From positions 1,488,001 to 1,552,000 of the forward strand of contig JANJXV010000192.1 in assembly GCA_024803745.1 (NCBI GenBank): DNA of 64,000 bases, in the 5' to 3' direction. Positions 22,766 through 35,384 of this stretch are shown here, one piece after another (position 1 is the first letter of the stretch; the number at the start of each line of letters is the position of its first letter). Origin of the DNA: Megascapheus bottae. Lineage: Eukaryota; Chordata; Mammalia; Rodentia; Geomyidae. The notes beneath the pieces were generated by a model. It made no database searches. It saw nothing but the letters and a program-made list of their open reading frames with translations, and was not told the DNA's origin. The position numbers and the translations under genes are program-made.

Positions 22766-25075
22766 CATAGTATAGTTTATATTTTTATATAAGTGAATAA
22801 GAAATACAACAATTTGGGTATTATTTATTTATTTGTTTTGTGTTTTATACTGTCTTGATTTCTCAAACTCTCAAGAGACAATTTTGGGTTTTTCACAGTA
22901 ATACTTTTCATCAAGACACAAACACACCAGTGGTTCTCACATTTTAATTGTCTATGGTAAAACATGACGTAGATCATGCTTTTATAAATAAGAAAACTAT
23001 TGAACAGTGCTCTCAAATGGCTTTCTTTAGCTTTTAAATTTTCTACAATGCAGAGTTAATTATGTAGTGGGCCATAACAGCAAATAAAATTAGATGGAAA
23101 GCAGACAGTAAGGGTGCCCGTAGATAAAATCCTAGAAACAAAACCACTGTTTACTTATCAGTCAATAACGCAAAGCAAATAAAACCTCTTTTTAAGGGTC
23201 CTTTTAAAAAGACAAGAAACACAACAGCATATATTTTATCTCTAACAATACTATAAATATACAGATGAGCTTTTAATCAACTAGGAAAAAAACAGTGGCT
23301 AAATGCTCTTTATAGAGTTTCTAAAAAGCAAAATAAATGGAAATGAGAAATTCTTACTTCAAACTTTGTTTCCCTTGACTTAGGTTCACGTGATATTGGG
23401 TAGAGGATAAATACTATCTCAGTTAAATGATATCCCCCAATCCAAAAAAAATTAATGAAGATAATGTCTGGTATTTGGATTATGGTGTGTCTTAGACCAG
23501 GATTAGAGTGTGTCTCTTCACTTTACCACATTCATCCATTTTTACCTTCCTGTGAGAGTTCCTCTGTTAAAATTAGTGTCCCTTGTATTAAGTAGATTCA
23601 CCCAAATGTCATGATTCTAAAGCAAATGAAGTATTATGTTGAACTTAACATTGAACTTTACTGAGTCACTGAACTGAAGAGAAAATGATGAAAACAAAAA
23701 ACTGGGGTCCCTAAGTCTCGTACACATGTAAATCTGTCCATCAGCCTTAAGCTATCAGGGATGATTTGACTACCACTAATGAAATACCCACATGTGGGTA
23801 ACAAGTAACTGACAGTCTTACTGCATCTGGAACTAAAACTATACATGAAAAATATCAAAAATCAGAGCCATTTAATTTTATATCTTAAGGAAAATATAGT
23901 TTTAAATTCTGATAGATAAGTAAAATCACCCTAAGTGGAGACAGATATCATGATTTCAGGGCAACAAAATTAAAATGTGAGGATTTCTGTTTCCAGAAAA
24001 CTCATTACTTTGGTTACCTAGGCTGAAAAATAAACATTTCTCTGCTTTCTCTATCAGTATCTCTCCCAATTTTTTCTACAAAGATAATTATCCTAGGACA
24101 TGACCATGCTTTATGTAGTAACACTTAAATACCTATGTATTTGTCTACCAACATACTAACATACAAGTGTAGACTTGCACATGAAATAAGTACAGGAAAC
24201 ACTGACTTCATCTGAGTTCAACAGGCACATAATTGTCTATCTTCTCAGAGCCTTAATTTGTGAATATGATAATAAGTTTCCACATTGGAACACACTACTT
24301 AGTACTTCTAAACCTATTTGATCCCGAAGTCCTTACTGTATTATTATCTTAGCAAAACATTATTCTACAGAGCAGAGTATAGACAAGGCTTGTCTAGAGA
24401 ATATGGAAATGTAAAAATTCAAGAATTTTTTAATTGTAGCATCAGACCGTCTCAAGAGAACATCTCACCAGCCTCTTTATCAGATGCCACAGCTCAAATT
24501 CATCTATATGTCTCTCAGGTAATATAAATGGATTGGTCAAGATACATGGAGACAATGATAAACTGAAAAGCATGTACCGAACAGAAAAAAATAATGGCCT
24601 AGTTTCAGCTTCAATGTCAAGTAATGACATTGGCAGGACTGTTATGCCAGCTATTTGATTTTCAAAAAAAATAAACAATCAATAAACTTAGAATTTATGT
24701 TAAAGTTTCATACAACTAGATACTTATAAATGGTTCCAAAAATGCTTATTGAACACTGTGCTGACCAAATAAATACACCTGTAGGCCAAATTCACTCCCC
24801 TGACTCACAGAGTGCTATCTGATTTAAGATACCCAACAAAGACATTTTCCCCTCTCATGTTTAGTAATTGTGCTCTCAGTGATAGTACGAACACCATCAC
24901 ATTTGTGCCTGACTTGCTTTTCCCTCTGGGTCTCTCTAAGTTCTCCTGTTTGGCTCTAGAAAGAAAAAACTAATTTCAGAATACTCAAATGTCCTTGGCA
25001 TATATCTCTAAGAAAGCAATAGATAAGTGTAAGATATTGCAGTTGTTATGAATATTACTATGGAGACGCTTCAAA
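22766..25075. other. intergenic, no recognisable feature
   Basis: About 2.3 kb of AT-rich unique sequence. Short frames on both strands have no recognisable products. Confidence 0.4.
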
Positions 25076-25079
25076 AAAA

Positions 25080-25245
25080 TAAAAATATACCATATATTAT
25101 ATGGTATAATAATCCCTCTTCTAGGTATTTTTATGAAATAGGGGCAATAAATTATTGAAGAGATTAGCATTCTCATAATAATGAAAGTGCTACTTGCAGT
25201 AGCCAAGACATAGAAACAACCTAAAGAACCACAAGTACAAAAATT
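25080..25245 (+). mobile_element. old L1 ORF2 fragment
   Basis: TAATCCCTCTTCTAGGTATTT, then CTTGCAGTAGCCAAGACATA and GAAACAACCTAAAGAACCAC, match the ORF2 3' region of L1 in order. The copy has many differences. The palindrome at 25086-25108 overlaps its left edge. Confidence 0.65.
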
Positions 25246-25266
25246 CAGTTTAAAAAAAAACTGCAA

Positions 25267-25640
25267 GAAGAGCTATGTATATATGTCCATATAGGATGAG
25301 ACTAACGAACTCTAGGATATGGATACAAGAGATTTATCTTAGTGATTGTTGTTTTAATGTACTATGTGAAGTTATTTCTTTCTTCTTTTTCCCCCTCGTG
25401 GTTAATCTCATGTAGTTACCATATCTGACGTTGTTACTTGGTATTTGTATATACATTTATCTGTTTATTTGAAATAGGAAAGGAAAGGGTAAAAACAAGG
25501 TAACTGGGGGAGGAGGGAAAGGGGACAAAAACATGAGAAGGGGAATCAATGTTCAAGAAGTAATGTACCCACTACCTGATGAATGTAAATGTCACCCCTC
25601 ATTGCCCCGACAATAAAATACAATTAAAAAACTGCAAAAG
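25267..25640 (+). mobile_element. L1 3' UTR, lineage B
   Basis: The order CCATATAGGATGAGACTAAC, pyrimidine block, TTTGAAATAGGAAAGGAAAG, then GGGGGAGGAGGGAAAGGGG, ends CCCGACAATAAAATACAA. The older ORF2 fragment just upstream may belong to it. Confidence 0.88.
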
Positions 25641-25644
25641 AAAT

Positions 25645-26615
25645 AATAAAATGTGTGTATACATAACCCATCTTTTATGGGCTAGATGATTTTTAGCAGG
25701 AATTTTCTCATCTCTTGATGTCAAGTTTTCATAAATAATTAAGAAAGATAAAAAGGACTTTTCCAAAATATTACTGACAATTTCTATTCTATAGCATGCT
25801 TAAGGAATAAGATTACAGTAATTAGAAAGAATCCGTGTTGGCAGAGGGTTAAGACGGAAGCATGAGACTGGGGGTAACACGCAGGGATTTACAGGTCAGG
25901 GATGGGATAGGTCTGCATTGTTATTGTGAGGAGGGAACAGAGCAACTGGTACACAGATTTTACAGAATTATTTTTTTTCAAAGCCTAGCTTCCCTTGCCA
26001 CTGACTGTCACCAGTCCCTTGACATTATCTTCAGGATCATCCATTACCCAAGTTCTTGCTTTACTTTAAAGGGTTGCATAATTTACTATAAAAAATGGCA
26101 AACTGAACTACTCCATCTTTATGCACTTTGCTATTAATGATGCTTTGAATACTTTGAGATTACCAATAGCTATGATACATTATAAATAGCTTTTTATCTA
26201 ATTATCTACTTTAATTCATCACAATGCTTAAGCAAGAGGCAAAAATAAATTGTGATGAATTTTTGTGGACAAGTCAAAAAGACTTTCTAATGAATATAAA
26301 TGTTCTTCCCTTTGAAGTATTCTTATAAAACAGAATTATCATAAGCTTAAGGTACATAAATCTTCATTTCTTGCTTGCCAGATGCACAGCTATGTAAGAA
26401 AATAAAATTTTCTCAGTATAATGAATCATAATAAGCATGTTCTAATCAGAGATTAATTGATACATGTCTATCTATATAATCTATGACTCTACAGATGTTC
26501 TAGTGGGCAGTAATGAAAAAAGCATGTCATTTGGAGTTAGAAACCATGGGCTCTAAGTGGTAAGTGATCCACTTATTCAAAGGACTTATGGATTGATATA
26601 TAAATTAAACATGGT
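25645..26615. other. intergenic; contains one inverted repeat
   Basis: AT-rich unique sequence. The inverted repeat at 26213-26261 is listed separately. The open frame 25862-26137 has no known domain. Confidence 0.4.
26213..26261. repeat. inverted repeat, 13-base arms, 23-base spacer
   Basis: AATTCATCACAAT (26213-26225) and ATTGTGATGAATT (26249-26261) are perfect reverse complements. Confidence 0.9.
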
Positions 26616-26619
26616 TTAA

Positions 26620-27180
26620 ACACTGACTCAGTGACTCATATGGATACGACAGAGAAGAAGACAAATCCTCGCATTTGTGGAACTCACAGCCAAATACAAA
26701 GCACAACAGGCACACCACACAGAAAGAATGATACAGAGAAAAGAAACTCTGCTTACTGGCCAGGAAGATGCACCAGAACACAAACTTGAGAGAGGTTAGC
26801 AAATGAGCTATTTGAAGATTTCAGACAGGATCTTAGATACCTCTATCCAAGAAGAGGAAGAGACATATTCACAGGTCCTCAAAAGTCATAGAAGCAAGGT
26901 AAGGGTAAGACCCATAAGGAAGCCACTGTGACCACATTACGTGTTGTAGAAGATGAGGTAGGCAATAGAGGAAGAGATGAGTCTGAAAAGGGAGTTGAGG
27001 GTATCACTGAGTGTGATAGAAGGCTCTAGGAAGTTTGAGTGTGTGTGTATGCATCACCATCTGGATGAGCATATAAAAGTTCAGTCTGACTGCTGGGTAG
27101 AAAACCAATAGTAAGTAGAGGAGAATGAACAGGAATACCTTTGTAGTTGAGTAAATGATTTTCCAAGTGAGAGGTGAAGG
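26620..27180 (-). mobile_element. ancient L2-like LINE fragment
   Basis: GCATTTGTGGAACTCACAGCC resembles the reversed L2 GAGGGCAGGGA-type region. GAAGAGGAAGAGACATATTC and GGAAGCCACTGTGACCACAT follow in the order expected. It is very divergent, and assignment is from memory of the family. Confidence 0.4.
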
Positions 27181-27184
27181 TACT

Positions 27185-29005
27185 ACTTATCAGCAGGCAC
27201 CTATTTGACCTCAGTTTCTAAGACTATGAGTTGCGAATAACATTACATTCAATCTAAATTCTACATCAAAATTTAAACAGGTTTTGATGACTGATTGCAA
27301 AATTCCACATCTAAAATCAGTCTTAGAATAAACGTCTACCCTAGGCAAAATCTGAGTATTTTTTAGAGAATTATAAGCTTTGTATAAACATATAGCAATT
27401 TCAGAATGCAAAAATAATAGTTTGTAATATGCAATTATTTTTTTCTTGAGGAAACCTGGTTTATTTGCAAACCTGCTTTATTCCACAGAAGCATTTAATT
27501 TTCTTGAACTCATTACACTGCCTTCAAAAACATAAACCTTTGCTTGTTTTCAGGCAATTATGCCAGTTTTCATAATTATAAGTAATAAACATATTTCTTG
27601 TAAACATTTGTATACATTGCTATCTGTTTCCCTGGAATATATTTTTTAAACTGTCATTTATGAAACAGTCAACATGCATATATACATATATATATACATG
27701 ATGCATTAATATATATTGGGAATACTTTCTGTTAACACATATTTCAATCACTCATTCAATATGTACCACATAAAAATGTTTTTTTAATTCTCTTGGGTTT
27801 TTCGGGTACCTGTATAGTCAATTTTCACCAGTGTTTTAGTCTATATATCTGTTCTTCATGGGACCTGCATGCTCCAACTCTCACACACAAAAAAAACCAC
27901 CCTAACAAATGAGCAAGGAAATTGGTCTACATAACTGCCTTGCTCACCTTTCTCTTTTGGCTAATTGTGATGGTATTTCATTAGGTATAAAACTGCCAGT
28001 GATTTTCTTGTGGAAAATCACCTCTTGGTGATCAGAGAGCAAATCTGTCATTTTTTTTCTAATTCCATTGTCTTGTTAATTGGCATCCACCGACCATATG
28101 TCTACAATAAAATAGATGGGAAAACAAGCCAGATGCCTCAGGACCGAAAAATGTAGCCTCGGATATAAAGGGAAGTAGTAGTTCTTTGGATGTCTTGGAC
28201 ACAGTCTTGCTTGCTATTTCAGAATATAAATGTAATACATGGCAGCCATTCTGTAGCTATTAGCTAGCAATTTAAGGGTGACAAACAAACAAGGCAAAGA
28301 TGGCATATAAAAGCATGAACTGTGTCTGGTTTCTTGATTGCATCACTTGGTCATGGCAGAAAAATGTCCTTACGGCTTAAACCAACTCTTCTGAATTTTT
28401 AGTAATTATCCTCTATTATAAATTGACCTATTTGATAAACCAGGATTGCTAATCAATTTCTCTACAAGGACATGTTCATTTGTTTTCTACGCACTACCAT
28501 TAGTTTGTTTGTGGGATTCTTTTAGGCTTTACTAGAGGTGTAACATCTTAGCCTTACCATTCACACAATACAGTGTTCCCAATACTCTTGCAGAACTCAA
28601 CCACAGAAGACTTAACTGGTCCAGAACTCACCTGCTAGGTTTTGTGGCCCTTGTCTACAACTGTGCTCATGACACTGACAGAATACAGCAGAGACTGTAA
28701 TGCATTCCCATCCCCAGGAAACATGAGGATATTCAGACAGCCAACTAGAATGTAAAGACTCCTGAGGTCTGACCAAACCCTGAGTTCTCTTCCTTACACT
28801 CCAACCGGGGTTGAGGAACACAGTAATCCTCTAATGATCTTTCCGGAAAATACATTTTTTTCTAAAATGGCCAGAGTTAAGTTCAGCTGCTGATAACCAA
28901 AGATCCCTGATTAATCAAGATTTCATTCCCTGCATCTCTTTGTTTTGAAAATTAGGCAATAACACTATTTCACTTAAAAAAAAAAGTATAGCTATCATAG
29001 TAGGC
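27185..29005. other. intergenic, unique sequence
   Basis: The stretch includes an alternating AT patch at about 27676-27722 and a region at 27925-28130 with a small hairpin, GTGATTTTC/GAAAATCAC (27999-28021). No transposon is recognised in about 1.8 kb. The frame at 28612-28821 has no known domain. Confidence 0.4.
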
Positions 29006-29009
29006 AATG

Positions 29010-29165
29010 AGGTACCAGACGTGGAGACCAGAGATCTAGATTCCAGTTTTAGTTCAGACACCACGTGTTCAAGCTCTGAGGCTCATTTATCGTAGTTGAA
29101 CAAAGGAGAGGATTGGACCAGATGGTCTCTGAATTCCCTTCAAATTCCAGTTATTCCAACGCTGT
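29010..29165 (+). mobile_element. MIR-family SINE
   Basis: GATCTAGATTCCAGTTTTAG, a degenerate middle, then GATTGGACCAGATGGTCTCT and CCCTTCAAATTCCAGTTATT match the ordered words of a MIR-type element. Confidence 0.72.
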
Positions 29166-29169
29166 GTTA

Positions 29170-30520
29170 ATTTTGACCAGTAATATGAGCAGAAAAAAAA
29201 TCACTCCTTTACTTACAAACGTTCATTAGATGGATGGAATAAAGACCACTGTTTAAGCCGAAACTCTTCATGGTTTAGCAACAGTGAACCACAGGCAGAA
29301 TTTCAGTCAGGATGTCTAATTAGATGGAGCTCAAAGTAGAAATAATTTATTATACTTCAAAAATGCTCAGCATACACCCACACACACTGTTAATATAAAT
29401 GGTTGTCAGATACAATGGAAAAGACAAGGAGGACATTGAACAGACTAAGAGTAATCTGAGACACTGAAGATCAGTAACTTCAGAAAGGAGAAACATGATC
29501 AACTAGGGGGAAAATTCTTTTTTCAAGCAAATCTAAAGGCAGGAATCCAGAATAATGTACTATGTTGTCTCTCATCTCCTTTGCTGTCCCTTGTTTATCT
29601 CATATTGTTACAGTATCTCACAATTCGTATCTTTAAAGGGCATGTGTTCTAGTTGGAAGACAAAGAGGTGGACTGGAGACTTTTCTGTTTGCTAAACATA
29701 ATACAATTACATAGGAGTTACCTAAAAATCCTGTGAAGAGCCTAAGGTGATTTGTCCAGGTATCCAAGTTAGGCAAGAAGAAGATTTGCTTTTACCAGCA
29801 AAACCAGTCTTTGTATAAAGCCTAGCATTATTTCCTATATAAAAATTATCTCAGGAATTCTCCCCTCTTAGGTCCGCCTGCATTATTGCCTCAGAGTCCC
29901 CCTCTGTACACAAGCACTATTCAGCCATGGTTCATAGGAATCATTGGACATTTAAACACTCAATGTCCTTATGTCTTCAGCCACTGAGGAAACTAAAGTA
30001 CAAGTCTTTACTGCCCTTCTCTATATAGACACTTGAGGAGGATTTAAAAAGCCTTGGGTGGTCATGTTAGGATATGTAAGTCTCCATTAACTGGTCTTGG
30101 GACTCCATACAGTGTAGTCAGAGAGATTTCTATGGGATAATGCAGCACTTTTCATTTAGAAGCAGCTGCTGTTTCCTGAGATGGAGAGAGAGCCAATCGC
30201 TTATGTATACTACCAAATGCTTTAAACACTTGAAATCTTCATACAGGGATGATGTTTCAGGGTATCCTGCCAACACCAATTTTTGCAGTACTTTAGACAA
30301 CAGCAAAAGAAAAAGGAAATTCAGTGCTCTTGGCTATTCACACATCAAGGCACAATGATTTCAAGTTCCAATTATTTGTGGGGTATCTGAGACGGCAGTC
30401 TATATTGCACCGTGTTCTCAGCCTGTGTTCAACACCCAACTATAGCTGTTATCCTTTTCCACAATAGAACTCTTTGCTATTTCCATAAGTGATTCTCCTC
30501 TCTGATTAAGTAGAACAATA
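29170..30520. other. intergenic; small L1 piece inside
   Basis: Apart from the L1 fragment at 29551-29625, nothing is recognised here. Confidence 0.4.
29551..29625 (+). mobile_element. small L1 3' UTR fragment
   Basis: AATGTACTATGTTGTCTCTC, TTTGCTGTCCCTTG and ATATTGTTACAGTATCTCAC match the mid-3' UTR of the lineage A L1s. It has neither a G-rich tract nor an A-tail, so it is truncated at both ends. Confidence 0.85.
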
Positions 30521-30524
30521 TACA

Positions 30525-30942
30525 TAAGAATCTCCTAGCAGAGATTTGCAATAGAGCAAAAAAACCTTGATACAAAAGGCCATATAGTAGGACGCTAAAT
30601 GAAAGGATCTCTAGGATATAGAAACATAAGCCATATAATGAATGCTTGTTGTTCTTAAGGTACTATGTTATCTCTCATCTCTTTTGCTGTCCCTTGGTTA
30701 TCTCATATTGTTACAGTATCTCACTTTGTTATCTGATATATCGGATATATTTGTATTTGGTTATTTGAATTTGGATAGGGAACGGGGGAAAACAAGATGA
30801 GGGGTGGGGGTGAGGGGAGGGAAATGGGGACCAAGGCATGTGGAAGGGTATCAATGTATGGGAATTAATGCACCATCTATCTGGCAAATATCATGTAACC
30901 CTTCTATTAATTACAATAAAAAATATATGAAAAAAAAAGAAT
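30525..30942 (+). mobile_element. L1 3' UTR, lineage A
   Basis: It starts near GAATCTCCTAGCAGAGATTT, passes TATCTGATATATCGGATATA and the G-rich tract (30776-30832), and ends ATTACAATAAAAAATATATG plus an A-run. Confidence 0.92.
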
Positions 30943-32033
30943 CCCATCTTGTGCCACTAGTTGTTACACAAACAAATACCAGTTCTGCTATACTCAGCTG
31001 GTATTTGTCTGGTGTACTCAGCTTTTGCACAGCTCATTTTCCAACCTGAAAAGAGCTTCTCTTGCAAGCAATCTAAACACTGATAACAGATTGAAGCCTA
31101 ATCTGTCTCATGCCTAACCTCTGCCTGCTTTCACTACCCTCCAAAAACACACTTTCATACGAGGAAAAAGTAACTTTAATTTTAGATGATTCCAACTGTC
31201 TTAAGGTTCCACCAGGTTACTGCTGGCTTGGTTTGAAGCTGATTGCTTCATTACTGCTTTCAGGGGAATTAATATCAACTGCCTGCTTGCTGTCCTTGTT
31301 AATATCTTTAAAACTTCTTGATTTGGGCCCCTGATAGAAAGACACCCAATGATGGGGCAGTGATTTCTCTGTCTTCCCATAAGTGTCTGATATCATTAAT
31401 TAATGAGGTGACCAGGGAGCTGGACTCACTTGTCACTATTAGACAGCTAATATAATAATCAAGACTCGTGCGGGCAAAGTATGAGAACAAAAACCTTTCT
31501 GCTCCCCTCCTTTGTCAAGCTGACAAATGACCTATCCTAATGTGGGCCTCTTTTAATAGTAAATATTTTATAAACACAAATGCTAAGGAAACAACAAGAC
31601 AAGTTTATTCCACTCCAAACAATTTGGAATGACATATATACAAGGCCAGAAACGCAGCTCTAGGAGTTCCAACAAGTGGAGTCTTGCCACTTACCTCAAT
31701 TTCCCAAATAAAGAGCAGAGTGGTGCTGAAGGGCAAGAAGAGCAGACTTACTATGCAATGTGAGTACAGAGTAATTTAGGAAGAGACAAAGTAAACACTT
31801 CAGTTAACCTTTACAGAGATGAACTTTAGGTTTAAATATAGGAAGAACTGAGGCAGAACACTAGGGGTTTGTATAATTATTCAACTGTCTCAGATAAAGT
31901 TGGGGATAGTATCTCAGGAACTACCAGGGAGGACCTGGGCTCAATAAAAAGTAATTTATATATGAATGTATGCTTTATTTTCTCCAGGGGTTCACTCTCC
32001 TAGGAACTAATGTAAAAGTAATAGTAATAAATT
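30943..32033. other. unique sequence; possible conserved non-coding element
   Basis: The stretch 31100-31560 has more balanced base composition, no transposon similarity, and a perfect 14-base palindrome TCATTAATTAATGA at 31393-31406, which is a paired-homeodomain type site. Short frames on both strands have no known domain. The regulatory role is inference. Confidence 0.3.
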
Positions 32034-32466
32034 CGTCATAATCAGTAGAAACCTTGGGCTCTACTAGCAGAGATCTGCAATAGAGCAAAATCTTGATACA
32101 TAAGGACATATAATGTGAAGCTAATTGAAAGGACATCCAGGATACTGAAACAAAAGCCATATAACGAATGATTGTTGTCCTTAATGTACTATGTTGTCTC
32201 TCATCTCCTTTGCTGTCCCTTGGTTATCTCACATTGCTATAGTATCTCACTTTGTTATCTGATATATTGAATTTATTTGTATTTGGATATTTGAAATTTA
32301 ATAGGGAAGGGGGGAAAACCAAGACGGGTGAGGGGTGTGGGGGGGAGGGAAACGGGTACCAAGACATGTGAAAGGGTATCAATGTATGTGAATTAATGCA
32401 CCTTCTATCTGTCAAATATCATGTAACCCTTTTCTTAATTACAATAAAAAAAAGGTAAAAAAAACA
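32034..32466 (+). mobile_element. L1 3' UTR, lineage A
   Basis: It runs from CATAATCAGTAGAAACCTTG through ACATATAATGTGAAGCTAAT and the G-rich tract (32304-32355) to CAATAAAAAAAAGG. The variant GTGAAGCTAATTGAAAGGAC is shared with the copy at 40458, so the two are close relatives. Confidence 0.93.
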
Positions 32467-32483
32467 CAGACCTAGCTCCCTTC

Positions 32484-32742
32484 GTTATCTGTCCCTTGGT
32501 TATCTCACATTGGTATAGTATCTCACTTTGTTATCTGATATATTGAATTTATTTGTATTTGGATATCTGAAATTTGATAGGGAAGGGGGGAAAACCAAGA
32601 CGGGTGGGGGGTGTGGGGGGGAGGAAAACGGGTACCAAGACATGTGAAAGGGTATCAATGTATGTGAATTAATGCAACTTCTATCTGGCAAATATCATGT
32701 AACCCTTTTACCAATTACAATAAAAAATAAAATAAAAAAAAC
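32484..32742 (+). mobile_element. L1 3' UTR, lineage A (second copy in tandem)
   Basis: It begins abruptly at TGTCCCTTGGTTATCTCACA and closely follows the preceding copy through the G-rich tract (32580-32630) to CAATAAAAAATAAAATAAA. Both copies lie in the same orientation, with about 17 bases between them. Confidence 0.93.
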
Positions 32743-32744
32743 AA

Positions 32745-35380
32745 GGTGGTAAGTTTGCAGTAAGGAGGGAAAGAAGGAAGTTGAAGTGTACAGTAGAGAC
32801 AAGAAAGGCTACCACAACCACTTAGGTAAGAGTTCTGACCAGCCATTTCAACTGTCTCCAACTTACTACTCTAGAAGGATCTTCTTCTTGCTAGGGTATT
32901 GTGCTCAGCATTTGGAGTTCTTTACTTTCCCCTTCTCTGACCTGTGGCCTTAGGAATTGAATCCATTTCAAGTAGTGCCTATGTACTGATGTGATCCCCA
33001 GTGTTCATCTTGAGTACTGCCTGTGCTCTTTTGATATGGACATGTGGGCCATCTAATGCACCACTGCTAATACAGGACCCTTGAACATGTGCCCCAGGTC
33101 AGCCATCCCAGCCAGTCAGAATCAATGGCAGCACCACCTACTTACTTCTGTTTTCCCCAACAACATTCTAGTCAAAACAACTCTTCCCTGTCACTCCCAA
33201 AGGTCTTCCACAGGCACCTTTGTTCCCTAGCATTCATTCCCCACACTGCCAGACACAGGCATTTCCTTTTCTTTTGAAGAACAGCAACTTGCCACATCAC
33301 AATTCTGAGGAAACATTTACTATGGTTTACCTCTGCTCCTAGAACCAACTCTTACTGTAGTCAAAAGTCCCTGCATCATCTGTTCCCTCCCAATGACCAC
33401 TTTTCCTCCTCCTCCTCCTCTATTCAAAATATACCAGTGCCTTGAGCATGGGAAGTCCCATTGGAACGGAGCCCATGAAGTCATTCTCTTTTCCCTCTTA
33501 GGGAAAGGATTTTAAATAAAATTCACTGTGTACAAAATTTCTCTTGGATGCTATATCATAATCTCTGGTTTGGTTCTTTGTACACTGTCCCTCTTTCTGT
33601 CCTGGGAGTCAGTCCTTCAAAAACCCTTGTCATTGCAAATTCCTCTCCTTATCTGGAAATTATGTTCCCATCTCCACACAGGATCCACTGCTTTTCCCTA
33701 TACAGGACTGACAGTGATCCACAATTAAATATTCCAGGATGCGTTCTGATTTGATTACTCATTCTAGTAAAAGGCCACATGGGGCTTCAACAAAACACTG
33801 CACAGTGGGAGAAGGGTTTGGCAATTCAAATCAAGATGATCCTGAAGACTTTGCATATATTTGTTTCCTCCATTAGTATGCTCTCTGAACATACAATATT
33901 TACTGCCTCCATTGGTCTGCTCTCTATACATATATTTACTGCCCCTGTAGTATATCAGGCATCATATACATTTTGAAGGGTGACTATCAGCAAATGTAGG
34001 TGAAAAGTACACCTTACTCCTGCAACCACTCATGATACTCATATGTCCAAATACACTTCAAATGAAAACCAGTATCTGCTCTAATGCAAATTGATCTGCA
34101 AACTTTCCTTGGTTCATAGTACACATAACATATTACATTTTAATGTCGATCTGTTTCATTATCTCTGTACATGCTCTTTTCCACATTAAATTAGGTCTTA
34201 TCCTTCTGTATCACAAGAGTAGACTATAGCACAGTATCAGCAACACAAATATTTGCCTCACATTACCAACTCAAAAGACACAAAATGACTTGGAAAAAGA
34301 CCTTCAAAATATCTCTGTTTTTCCATTTACCTTCATCCAAATTCCCCTCCATCCCCCCATTTCCTCATGACCGCTTTCAATTGTTAAAAGGAGCACATCA
34401 TGGAGAGAGGAGGATGGATTTTTCTTCTACTCTATAAATACATACTTCGTAGACATATGTATACAAATATACATATTGCATAAGCAAATTTAATGTATCT
34501 TAAAATATAATTTATAAGAGGACAACACTTTTCCAAATGCAACTCAGCAATATGAATTTTTAAAGTAGGGTTGTTTCACAGTCATTGGGTGACTGAAAGG
34601 TGACTTTCACCCGCAACTACATTAGTTAGTCAACAATTCAATTTTCTCAGATCTGTAAGAGGGGGTAATAGCTGCAAATTGTCCTGACAGATGCTACCAG
34701 CTGCTTCTGTAAAGCAACAGTTATACAACTTGCTCTCTCTCAGTTTGAAGCAGAAAGAAAAAAGTTTTCTTTCACAGTTATTTTCCATTTTCAAGTTTGG
34801 AATTAAAAGTCTGAAACTGCCTCTGTGCACAGTACACAAAAGCCAGTTCACAAAAGCTACTCTGATACATAATTTTAACTGCTGACTCATTTTTTCACAA
34901 TTTGACCACATTTTAATGTTTCCATGAAATTTTACACTACATCTGAAATAATACCGCATTTTTTTTCAAGAACTGTTCAGATCCCTCACTTCATGAAGCC
35001 TAAAAACCATGGTGAGTGGTGTGTTCAGTGTATAATGCAGGGAGTAGTTGCCACAGGTCCAAGCAGGAGAAACTGAAGTTCCAGGAAATCAGAATGTGAC
35101 TACTACAAAATAAGTGTCTTGATTCCTGTTCCTTCATTCAACAACAGTAACATTGAACTCCACATGAGAAAACCATTCATATCAGGAAATCATTCTACCT
35201 TTAATTCATGCTATTTATTCAAACTCAACAACACCACCTGTGATTTTCATGGTCTCCAGAGTGTCATGCATATGCTCTGTTCTTATAACTCAGTCTTACT
35301 CCCAAGGCATGGCGCACTGACTATCTTCTCCTGGGAGGACTTCCTCGAAATTCTTCAGCAGCCCATTCTCCATCTCAGAA
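32745..35380. other. intergenic, no recognisable gene
   Basis: The stretch contains a short TCC run (33405-33421) and a small tandem duplication (33867-33945). Several short frames, including 34630-34959 on the minus strand, show no known domain. Confidence 0.4.
33867..33945. repeat. diverged tandem duplication, two units of about 40 bases
   Basis: Two consecutive units share TCCATTAGTATGCTCTCTGA/TCCATTGGTCTGCTCTCTAT and both end ATATTTACTGCC. Confidence 0.7.
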
Positions 35381-35384
35381 TCAT

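Noticed and set aside
32224..32691. Paired minus-strand frames with similar proteins as a small gene family
   Set aside because: They are chance frames through the reverse strand of two L1 3' UTRs. The same type of frame recurs in other L1 tails (18743, 19885, 20560, 62133).
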